Source: a bacterium
GTDB lineage: Bacteria; JALSQH01
Direction of reading: 5' to 3'
Assembly: GCA_026985515.1 (NCBI GenBank)
Contig: JALSQH010000234.1
Coordinates: forward strand, 1 to 7,168
DNA length: 7,168 nt
The notes below the pieces were generated by a model. The model had not been told where the DNA came from and did no database searches. It saw only the letters and a list, made by a program, of their open reading frames with translations. The stretch's first letter is position 1; each line of letters opens with the position of its first letter. Both the position numbers and the translations under genes were made by a program. Below are positions 1 to 5,907 of this stretch, one piece after another.

Positions 1-500
1 TTTCTTGCAATGCCATTTTCTATTATGTTGAAGAAGGATTTAACAAAGTCAATGTCGTGAAGCACCATTCCATATGTGTACCAGTTGTCAGTGAACCTTA
101 CTATAGCCTCAATTTCTGTTTCATCGTAGTAGAAGTAGCTGACACACCTGTGTTCACTGCATACTCTGCTCCCATAAAAGGCAATGTCTCTCAGATCTTT
201 ACCCTTGTTCTGCTCAGGATGGAGGACGCATCCCACAATTTTTTCCTCGTCGTCCAGGAATGTTAAAAAGGGACAGGTGTAGATTGTGGGGAATAGTATA
301 TGTTTTTTTTCAGCTTTCTCCATGTAGTAACGGTAACCTTCAAGATCATCTCCCCAGATCTTCAGTTGCCTTTTCCTTTCCCTTAGAATCTCTGTGAGGA
401 ATTTCTTTGAGTGGTCCACAAAATTGTAGAGACCACAGCATGCACCACACGATTTTTTTTCGTCAGGATGGCAGAGGAAAAATTCACCTTGTTTTTCCAT
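1..500 (-). CDS. Cysteine-rich YkgJ-like metal-binding protein (partial, C-terminus beyond window)
   Basis: This is an open frame of 166 codons from an ATG at 500-498 to the left edge of the window, with no stop, so the C-terminus is missing. The protein is soluble, with no signal peptide or membrane segment. It carries eight cysteines: C10, a C18-G-A-C21-C22 cluster, C76 (in TCPFL), C91 (in GCVLHP) and a C114-x4-C119 pair. A CxxCC cluster followed by CPFL, C.LHP and further cysteines resembles the YkgJ/PF03692 family of putative zinc- or iron-chelating proteins, whose biochemical role is poorly known. The assignment is by motif pattern only. The gene is transcribed divergently from epmA across a 46-bp spacer. 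No Shine-Dalgarno sequence precedes the ATG, but a strong promoter candidate ends right at it. The next in-frame Met is residue 60, after the first cysteine cluster, so this start is favoured. Confidence 0.8.
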   Translation of the reverse strand, partial: MEKQGEFFLCHPDEKKSCGACCGLYNFVDHSKKFLTEILRERKRQLKIWGDDLEGYRYYMEKAEKKHILFPTIYTCPFLTFLDDEEKIVGCVLHPEQNKGKDLRDIAFYGSRVCSEHRCVSYFYYDETEIEAIVRFTDNWYTYGMVLHDIDFVKSFFNIIENGIAR

Positions 501-517
501 ATGTGAAATTATATTAT
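489..517 (+). promoter_or_regulatory. epmA: Candidate promoter for epmA
   Basis: On the plus strand, TTGTTT (489-494), a 17-bp spacer and TATTAT (512-517) give a moderate sigma-70-like match. Its predicted start near 524 would leave a leader of roughly 22 bases before the epmA ATG at 547. Its -10 box shares bases 512-513 with the -10 box of the opposing promoter, so the two could not be occupied together. The -35 box falls inside the coding sequence of the divergent gene. The spacer is AT-rich, so chance matches are possible. Confidence 0.35.
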
Positions 518-523
518 GTAATT
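507..523. repeat. 17-bp imperfect palindrome over both -10 boxes (possible operator)
   Basis: The 17 bases 507-523 read nearly the same on both strands: seven of eight base pairs match around a central base at 515, with AATTA/TAATT outer arms. The palindrome covers the -10 boxes of both divergent promoter candidates, which is where a dimeric repressor could act on both genes. AT-rich DNA produces such symmetry by chance fairly often, so this is suggestive only. Confidence 0.3.
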
Positions 524-536
524 GAGTTTCTTTCAA
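508..536 (-). promoter_or_regulatory. Sigma-70-type promoter for the cysteine-rich gene
   Basis: On the minus strand, TTGAAA (536-531) is followed by a 17-bp spacer and a perfect TATAAT (513-508). Transcription would be expected to begin about seven bases downstream, near 501, while the ATG of the cysteine-rich gene is at 500-498. The message would therefore be leaderless or nearly so, which fits the absence of a ribosome-binding site. This is a sequence match only; no start-site data are available. Confidence 0.55.
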
Positions 537-540
537 AGAA
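528..540. repeat. Short inverted repeat TTCTTT-C-AAAGAA
   Basis: Two perfect 6-bp arms (528-533 and 535-540) flank one base. The repeat overlaps the -35 box of the minus-strand promoter (536-531) and lies in the presumed 5' leader of epmA, just before its start codon. It could be a second operator half-site region or chance symmetry. The loop is too short for an RNA hairpin. Confidence 0.25.
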
Positions 541-546
541 GTTGAG

Positions 547-1482
547 ATGAAGTCTGGAGAAATTGCCCGGTTGAGAAGTCTTCTTATTGCAAATATTTTC
601 TCTTTTTTTATCGAAAGGGAATTTGTATTCGTTGATGTTCCATCCATTGTTTCCTTTCCAGGAGTGGAAGTTAACATAGATCTGTTTGAGGTAAATGGTA
701 TGTTTTTACATCCTTCACCTGAAATTGAAATTAAAAAATCTATTGCAGAGCTTGACTTTGAAAGGGCTTTTTACATGGGACATGTTTACAGAAAGGAGAG
801 AAGAGACAGCACCCACCTCCCTGAGTTTATGATGGTGGAGTGGTACAGAAAAGGTGTGGATCTTGAGGTTATTAAGAAAGATGTAATTCTTCTTGTTTCC
901 CGTCTCTATGAGCTTGTAATTGATAGAGGGATAGAACCTCCTTTCAACCCCTTATCATACAGAGAATTTTCTGTGAGAGAACTCTTCATGTCAGAGTATG
1001 GGATTGAACTCTGCATGGAGGATATTGAGAGTTTTACAGAAAAAGCGAGGAAAATCACAGGGATTGAAAGTAGTTACTATGCCGCTGATGATCTTTTTTT
1101 TGTACTCTGGCTTCCCGTTGAGGAAAAATTGAAGAGGGAAAATCAGATCTTTTTCATTAAGGATTATCCATCTTTCGTTTCTTCTCTTGCTGAAGCGATG
1201 GAGGGTTGCCCGGGGGTGGTAAAGAGAATGGAGTTTTACATTTCACCTTATGAAATTGCCAATGGATACTGTGAACTGCATGGGGGTGAAAGTTACAGGA
1301 GAAGGTTCGATCTTCTGAATCAGCTGAGAAATGCAAGAGGTCTGGATGAGATTGAGGTTGATGAAGATTTTCTGAAATTGATGAATTTGTATCCTCCCTC
1401 TGCAGGTATCGCTCTCGGAGTTGATAGATTATTGATGGCTCTTCTGGGAGTTGGGGAAATATCGGATGTATCCTATTCGTAG
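547..1482 (+). CDS. epmA: Elongation factor P--(R)-beta-lysine ligase (EpmA/PoxA/GenX)
   Basis: The 311-residue protein is a class II LysRS-like catalytic domain without the anticodon-binding OB domain, as in E. coli EpmA (325 aa). EpmA adenylates (R)-beta-lysine and attaches it to a conserved lysine of EF-P, working after the aminomutase EpmB; this helps ribosomes through polyproline. Visible motifs are SPE (57-59), motif 2 with R82 and E84, PEF (92-94), E98-W-Y100, the E236-x2-N239-x3-E243 segment and motif 3 ending in R294. Ala289 in GIALGVDR matches E. coli Ala298, where LysRS has glycine; this position sets beta-lysine preference. Oddities: HLPEF where E. coli has HNPEF, and a short C-terminus ending soon after motif 3. 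A TGA at 523-525 closes the frame upstream and leaves ATG 547 as the start; its ribosome-binding site is weak. The stop overlaps lolC tail-to-tail. Confidence 0.9.
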   Translation: MKSGEIARLRSLLIANIFSFFIEREFVFVDVPSIVSFPGVEVNIDLFEVNGMFLHPSPEIEIKKSIAELDFERAFYMGHVYRKERRDSTHLPEFMMVEWYRKGVDLEVIKKDVILLVSRLYELVIDRGIEPPFNPLSYREFSVRELFMSEYGIELCMEDIESFTEKARKITGIESSYYAADDLFFVLWLPVEEKLKRENQIFFIKDYPSFVSSLAEAMEGCPGVVKRMEFYISPYEIANGYCELHGGESYRRRFDLLNQLRNARGLDEIEVDEDFLKLMNLYPPSAGIALGVDRLLMALLGVGEISDVSYS

Positions 1483-2726
1483 CGCAAAATTTCTGCTGGC
1501 CTGATTTTAGTTGCTCTGCTGGCAGGATAGATGGCAGCAAGGATTATAATCACAAATGCGGCTATGTTTATGAGTAGAATTGTAACTGGATCAATCTGGA
1601 CCGGAATGGTGGTTATGTAGTAGATGTCACTGGGCAATTTTATGAAATGATATTTTGAAAGAAGCCAGCAGCTTATCAATCCCAGAATGTCACCTCCGAT
1701 TATTCCAGTTCCACCCACTATTGCACCGGTGTAGATGAATGTTTTTCTTATCAGAGAAGGTTCTGCTCCCATTGTCTTGAGAATGGCAATCTCCTTTCTC
1801 TTATCTGTGACCAGCATAACGAGTGAAGAGGCGATGTTGAAGGAGGCAACAAGAATTATGAGAAAGAGGAGAAGGATCATGACTGTTTTTTCCAGTTTCA
1901 GTGCCGAAAAAAGATTGTAATTCATTTCAACCCAGTCTCTGGTGTAGTATGGGAATCCCAGTTTGTTTTCAAGCCTTTCCGCAATTTGTGGGGCTCTTTC
2001 CACATCTTTCACAGATACTTCTATGCCTGTTATTTGGTGATCCATTTTGAAAAATTTCTGAGCTGATTTCAGTCCAATGAGAACGAGTCCCGAGTCATAA
2101 TCATACATTCCTGATGCAAATATACCCTGTACCTGAAACTGCATCATTCTGGGCATGACACCAACCGGTGATAGAGCACCGGTAGGGGAGATCACTGTTA
2201 CAAGATCACCCAGAGTGACACCCAGGTTGGTTGCCAGTTCTTTACCAAGTACTGCACCGGTAACTTTAATCTTCTGGCCCTCTTCAGTTGATACTTCTCG
2301 TGGATAGTCAAGATTTTTAAGGGTTCCTTTGACCAGATACTGTGGAAGCCTGGTCGCATTTCCAATTGTTTCTGGATCTATTCCTCTTATTATTGCCCCC
2401 ATTACACCTGATGATGAAGATATAAGTATCTGATTGAGAATGAAGGGTGAAGCTCCTGTTACATCTGGATCCGAGGTTATTTTTGTTATCAGGGAAGGGT
2501 AATTTTTGATGCCGCCTCCAAACTTGAGCACAACTATGTGGGCATTCACTCCCAGTATCTTATCCTTTATTTCTTTCTGAAAACCACCCATCACGGAGAG
2601 GACAATTATAAGAGCCATAACCCCTATGACTATTCCCAGGATGGAGGCAACAGTTATGAATGAGAAAAAACTCTCATTATGCTTTCCCCTCAGATACTTC
2701 AGAGCCAGTTTCCAGCTCAGCTCCAT
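1473..2726 (-). CDS. lolC: Lipoprotein-releasing ABC transporter permease, LolC/LolE family
   Basis: The 417-residue inner-membrane protein has the LolC/E layout: a first membrane helix (about 20-47) after a short cytoplasmic start, a large periplasmic domain (about 50-278), then three C-terminal helices (about 281-306, 331-357, 379-402). KRKEIAILKTMGA (309-321) after helix 2 and the PASRATKIRPAEILRYE tail are typical of the FtsX/MacB-type permease fold. With the ATPase LolD it extracts lipoproteins from the inner membrane and passes them to LolA. LolC, LolE and the single-permease form LolF cannot be told apart here. The ATG overlaps the end of lysS by 10 bp, with AAGGA at 2737-2733 six bases upstream inside lysS, which suggests translational coupling. 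No lolD follows; instead the 3' end overlaps convergent epmA by 10 bp. It is probably the last gene of the cluster. Confidence 0.92.
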   Translation of the reverse strand: MELSWKLALKYLRGKHNESFFSFITVASILGIVIGVMALIIVLSVMGGFQKEIKDKILGVNAHIVVLKFGGGIKNYPSLITKITSDPDVTGASPFILNQILISSSSGVMGAIIRGIDPETIGNATRLPQYLVKGTLKNLDYPREVSTEEGQKIKVTGAVLGKELATNLGVTLGDLVTVISPTGALSPVGVMPRMMQFQVQGIFASGMYDYDSGLVLIGLKSAQKFFKMDHQITGIEVSVKDVERAPQIAERLENKLGFPYYTRDWVEMNYNLFSALKLEKTVMILLLFLIILVASFNIASSLVMLVTDKRKEIAILKTMGAEPSLIRKTFIYTGAIVGGTGIIGGDILGLISCWLLSKYHFIKLPSDIYYITTIPVQIDPVTILLINIAAFVIIILAAIYPASRATKIRPAEILRYE

Positions 2727-4231
2727 TCTTCTTCCTTCTTTCTTCTGAGGAGAGGGAAGAGAATTACTTCCCTTATTGAGGGTTGATCGGTTAGAAGCAT
2801 GACCAGTCTGTCAATACCAATTCCCTCACCGGCGGTGGGGGGTAATCCATATTCAAGTGCCCTGATGTAATCATAATCTATTTCCGGGGGAACCTCTTCG
2901 TCACCCCGTTCTCTGTCCTCTAACTGCTTTTTAAATCTTTCAAGCTGATCAGCTGGATCATTCAACTCGGAGAAGGCATTAGCTATTTCTCTTCCATAGA
3001 TGTAAAGTTCAAATCTATCGGTTACGGTGGGATCCTTCTGATTTCTTCTTGCCAGCGGGGAAACCTCTACAGGGAAGTGGGTTACAAAGGTGGGATTGAT
3101 CAGCTTTTCTTCCACAAATTCTTCGAAGATGATTGTTTGAAGCTCCCCGATACTCTCCTCCCCAGAGAGCTTAACATCGGTTTCTTTTGAAATTTTTGAA
3201 ACGAGGTACTCTTTTTCAGATATTTTTTCCTGAGGAATTTGAGCATACTTGACAATAGCTTCTCTCAACGTAATTCTTTCCCAGGGAGGGGTGAGATCAA
3301 TTTCGCTACCCTGATAGGTAATCTTTGTTGTTCCTTTGATCTCCTTCAGGAGATAGGTAAACATCTCTTCTGTTAGATCCATCAGATCCTCAAAGGTTGC
3401 GTAGGCCTGATAAAATTCAATCATGGTAAATTCGGGGTTATGCTGGGTTGATATGCCTTCATTTCTGAAATTCCTGTTTAATTCGTAAACTCTCTCAAAT
3501 CCTCCAACAACCAGCCTCTTGAGGTAGAGTTCAGGTGCAATTCTCAGATATAGATCCATATCAAGTGCATTGTGATGAGTTATGAAGGGCCTGGCCCTGG
3601 CACCACCTGGAATTGGATGCATCATGGGTGTTTCAACTTCAACAAATCCTCTTTCATCAAGGAAGTTACGAATCAGTTTTATAATTCTGTTCCTGGTAAG
3701 AAAGATTTCCTTGACCTTATCATTTACAATCAGGTCAACATACCTCTGGCGATATCTCACCTCAACATCGGAGAGCCCGTGCCACTTCTCCGGAAGGGGT
3801 CTCAGTGCCTTAACCAGAATTCTAAAAATTTCAACATTGATAGTCAATTCTCCCGTTCTTGTTTTGAACAGGGTACCTTCCACACCGATAATATCCCCGA
3901 TGTCCAGAAGTTTTTTGAATTCGGTGTACTTTTCATCTCCCAGAGTTGATTTCTGAAAGAAGAGCTGGATTTTTCCTGTGGCGTCTTTTATAACCGTAAA
4001 AGCAGCTTTTCCAAATATTCTTATTGCCATTACTCTTCCGGCTACCCTGAATTTTTTCCCTGATTTTTCAAGTTCTTCAGAATCCTTTTCTTCAAACTGA
4101 TTTCTCACTTCGGCTATGGAAGTATCAGGTTTGAAATCATTGGGATACGGATAACCACATTTTTCCTGAAGAACTTCCAGTTTTTTCTTTCTCTGGAGAA
4201 TCTGTTCAGTTAGGGGTGTTTGTTTTGTCAT
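2717..4231 (-). CDS. lysS: Lysyl-tRNA synthetase, class II
   Basis: At 504 residues it is almost the same length as E. coli LysS (505). It charges tRNA-Lys with lysine using ATP, in the cytoplasm. An N-terminal OB-fold anticodon-binding domain spans about 60-142 (starting FRVAGRVMAIRIFG). The class II core shows the motif 1 region (FLDERGFVEVETP, 190-202), APE (232-234), motif 2 with FRNE (255-258) and HNPEFTMIEFY (264-274), and motif 3 GEGIGIDRLVML (468-479). Gly470 sits where neighbouring EpmA has Ala289, as expected for an alpha-lysine enzyme. The start ATG overlaps the end of prfB by 26 bp, and AGGAG (4242-4238) lies six bases before it. The prfB-lysS pair is also an operon in E. coli, so co-expression of a release factor and a synthetase is well precedented. 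The 3' end overlaps lolC. Confidence 0.97.
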   Translation of the reverse strand: MTKQTPLTEQILQRKKKLEVLQEKCGYPYPNDFKPDTSIAEVRNQFEEKDSEELEKSGKKFRVAGRVMAIRIFGKAAFTVIKDATGKIQLFFQKSTLGDEKYTEFKKLLDIGDIIGVEGTLFKTRTGELTINVEIFRILVKALRPLPEKWHGLSDVEVRYRQRYVDLIVNDKVKEIFLTRNRIIKLIRNFLDERGFVEVETPMMHPIPGGARARPFITHHNALDMDLYLRIAPELYLKRLVVGGFERVYELNRNFRNEGISTQHNPEFTMIEFYQAYATFEDLMDLTEEMFTYLLKEIKGTTKITYQGSEIDLTPPWERITLREAIVKYAQIPQEKISEKEYLVSKISKETDVKLSGEESIGELQTIIFEEFVEEKLINPTFVTHFPVEVSPLARRNQKDPTVTDRFELYIYGREIANAFSELNDPADQLERFKKQLEDRERGDEEVPPEIDYDYIRALEYGLPPTAGEGIGIDRLVMLLTDQPSIREVILFPLLRRKKEEEWS

Positions 4232-5334
4232 TTTTCTCTCCTCTTCTGAAAGTGAGGTATGCTTTTATGAATTGATCAATTTCTCCATCAAGAACCGCCG
4301 GCACATTGCCTGTTTCAACATTTGTCCTGTGATCCTTCACAAGCTGATATGGTTGCAGTATGTATGACCTGATCTGATTTCCCCAGGCAATTTCCTTTTT
4401 TTCTCCCTGAAGCTCCTGAAGTTTTTCCTCTCGCTTTTTCATTTCAAGTTCATATAGTTTTGCCTTTAAAATTTTCAGAGCAGTCATTTTATTCTGGTGC
4501 TGTGACCTCTCATTCTGACACTGAACCACTATTCCTGTGGGTATGTGAACAATTCTCACCGCGGAGTCGGTTCGATTTACATGCTGTCCACCCGCTCCAC
4601 TGGCGCGGAAGGTATCGATTCGAAGATCACTCTCTTTTATCTCAATTTCTATGTCATCCTCTATCTCAGGTGCAACAGAAACTGCTGCAAAGGATGTGTG
4701 CCTTCTTTTGTTTGCGTCAAAGGGTGATATTCTCACAAGCCTGTGTACCCCCGCTTCCCCTTTGAGATAACCATATGCATATTCTCCTGATATCAGCATT
4801 GTTACACTTTTGATTCCTGCCTCTTCACCAGGCTGAAGATCCAGGATTTTAACTTCATATCCGTGCCGCTCAGCCCACCTCATGTACATCCTCATCAACA
4901 TCTGTGCCCAGTCCTGCGCCTCTGTCCCACCTGCACCAGGTGAAATTGAAAGGATTGCATTTTTTGCATCAACAGTGTCGTTGAGAAGAAGTTTTATTTT
5001 CATCTTTTCAGTTTCTTCTTCGCATTCATTGAGCAGTTTCTCTATTTCTCTTTCCATCTCTTCATCAGGAGATTCTTCAATAAGTTCAAGAAACTCTCTA
5101 ATAGTGTTCAATTTTTCCTCAAGAGAGTGGAATTCATCAAGAGTCTTTGAAACTCTCTTTTCCTCTTTGAGCAGTTTCTGTGCCTTTTCCGGATCATTCC
5201 AGAGATCGGGAGACTCTATTTTCCTCTTCAGGTCAGCAAGTTTCTTTTCAAGGGATTCTGGATCAAAGATGCCTCCTTAGAAGAGTTATTTCCTCTTCCA
5301 GACTGTTCAATCTATTCTGCAGTTCCCATGACAT
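4206..5334 (-). CDS. prfB: Peptide chain release factor 2, with programmed +1 frameshift
   Basis: RF2 reads UGA and UAA stop codons and triggers peptide release. The gene is in two frames: frame 0 runs from ATG 5334-5332 through 23 codons to CTT (5268-5266) and an in-frame TGA (5265-5263); the main frame resumes at GAT (5264-5262) and ends at 4206, giving 375 residues (E. coli 365). The joined product reads MSWELQNRLNSLEEEITLLR, RHL, then DPESLEKKL, which matches the RF2 N-terminal helices. Key motifs in full-length numbering are SPF (203-205, stop-codon recognition, RF2-specific) and GGQ (248-250, hydrolysis), at nearly the E. coli positions. AAGGAGGG (5348-5341) precedes the ATG. The start shares one base with the upstream gene's stop (TAATG), and the 3' end overlaps lysS. 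Starting at the Met at 5111 would lose the first 74 residues and is wrong. Confidence 0.95.
5263..5277 (-). promoter_or_regulatory. prfB: RF2 programmed +1 frameshift site
   Basis: On the minus strand the sequence is AGGAGG-CAT-CTT-TGA. An internal Shine-Dalgarno (5277-5272) stands three bases before the slippery CTT (5268-5266), followed by TGA (5265-5263) and then C (the U in 5'-UGAU... would be T; here TGA is followed by T at 5262). The layout matches E. coli prfB (AGGGGG-TAT-CTT-TGA). When RF2 is scarce, the ribosome pauses at TGA and the peptidyl-tRNA slips from CUU to UUU, restoring the main frame. This is known autoregulation of RF2 level. Confidence 0.95.
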
Positions 5335-5828
5335 TATTTTCCCTCCTTTAGTTTCTGGTTCATCAGTTTTGTAGCTTTATCGAAATTCTCTTTCAGATTA
5401 TTGACAACTAATTTTTCTATGCTTCTGCCAAGGCCAAAGATATTTACTTTTATTTCACCTTCCACCACTCTTTTTGCACCATTTTCCCCGTACGGTTCCA
5501 CATAGAAAACCCCGCCGGTTTTTACTCTGTCCTGAAGGGTGTTTAATTTTATTTCCCATGTAAAGGAGAATGTACCCTTTTTGATCCTGTTCTCTTCAAT
5601 GTAGGAGATTTTATCTCCTGCTATTTTTTTTATGGCGGCGGGAATAGAAATTTTTGGAGTTACCTTTCTCCTTATGAGAATGGTATCCCCTTCATCAAGC
5701 TCCTCAATTATTTTTAACTCTTCCAGATTCAGAGCTTCCTTTAATTCCTTTTCAAATTCCCTGTCCCAGATCAGTTCCCATACCTTCTCGGGTGGTCCCT
5801 CAAAGGTGTGCTCGATTCTGAATTTCAC
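5334..5828 (-). CDS. DUF2505 / START-like (SRPBCC) domain protein
   Basis: The 164-residue protein has no signal peptide or membrane helix. Its start (KFRIEHTFEGPPEKVWELIWD) is the opening strand and helix of a START/SRPBCC-type lipid- or ligand-binding fold. The middle (TPKISIPAAIKKIAGDKISYIEE) and the end (VVEGEIKVNIFGLGRSIEKLVVNNLKENF) follow the pattern of DUF2505, in which a strand and a glycine turn lead into a long C-terminal helix. The ligand and function are unknown. The start is GTG (5828-5826), chosen because AGGGGG (5840-5835) lies six bases upstream. It appears to be the first gene after a promoter candidate in the 50-bp gap. Its TAA stop overlaps the prfB ATG by one base, so the two are probably translationally coupled. 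The family call is from pattern recognition, not a search. Confidence 0.7.
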   Translation of the reverse strand: MKFRIEHTFEGPPEKVWELIWDREFEKELKEALNLEELKIIEELDEGDTILIRRKVTPKISIPAAIKKIAGDKISYIEENRIKKGTFSFTWEIKLNTLQDRVKTGGVFYVEPYGENGAKRVVEGEIKVNIFGLGRSIEKLVVNNLKENFDKATKLMNQKLKEGK

Positions 5829-5834
5829 ACAACA

Positions 5835-5840
5835 CCCCCT
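5835..5840 (-). promoter_or_regulatory. Ribosome-binding site that sets the GTG start of the DUF2505 gene
   Basis: AGGGGG at 5840-5835 on the minus strand lies six bases before GTG 5828-5826. An overlapping GTG within the G-run is in another frame, and no ATG is suitably placed, so this site supports the non-ATG start. Confidence 0.6.
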
Positions 5841-5854
5841 TCAGTTTTTCCTTT

Positions 5855-5882
5855 ATTTTAATATGCGGAGAATATATTTCAA
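5855..5882 (-). promoter_or_regulatory. Promoter candidate for the DUF2505-prfB-lysS-lolC cluster
   Basis: On the minus strand, TTGAAA (5882-5877) overlaps the TGA stop of the TPR gene, followed by a 16-bp spacer and TAAAAT (5860-5855). Each box differs from the sigma-70 consensus by one base. The predicted start is near 5848, about 20 bases ahead of the GTG start. This would let the translation genes be transcribed independently of the upstream GMC/TPR genes. Confidence 0.45.
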
Positions 5883-5907
5883 GAAGGAAAACGGGGAAAT
5901 ATTCTCC
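5867..5907. repeat. Inverted repeat spanning the TPR gene end and the 50-bp gap
   Basis: GGAGAATATATTTC (5867-5880) is complementary to GAAATATTCTCC (5896-5907), giving about 12 base pairs with a two-base bulge and a 15-base loop. On the minus-strand transcript no run of U follows the stem, so it is a poor intrinsic terminator. It overlaps the spacer and -35 box of the promoter candidate, so it may be an operator, or an mRNA hairpin on read-through transcripts that delimits the 3' end of the GMC/TPR message. Confidence 0.4.

Noticed and set aside
57-266. 69-residue plus-strand open frame
   Set aside because: It is antisense to the cysteine-rich gene, whose CPFL, CVLHP and Cys-pair motifs support the minus strand.
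1493-1525. Direct repeat of CTGCTGGC (two copies)
   Set aside because: It lies in the lolC 3' coding end, where two Pro-Ala codon contexts explain it; short and probably chance.
1157-1540. 127-residue open frame on the minus strand
   Set aside because: It lies antisense inside epmA, whose protein has strong family motifs; its translation has no recognisable domain and poor composition.
3572-3956. Two overlapping plus-strand open frames of about 125 residues
   Set aside because: Both are antisense to the well-conserved lysS catalytic and OB regions; they are shadows in a gene with few stops on the other strand.
5263-5265. In-frame TGA read as a nonsense mutation or sequencing error making prfB a pseudogene
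   Set aside because: The surrounding AGGAGG-CAT-CTT-TGA is the conserved RF2 programmed frameshift signal, and both parts align with RF2.
4882-5280. 132-residue plus-strand open frame, very serine-rich
   Set aside because: It is antisense to the Glu/Lys-rich coiled-coil N-terminal part of prfB, which explains the serine and phenylalanine bias.
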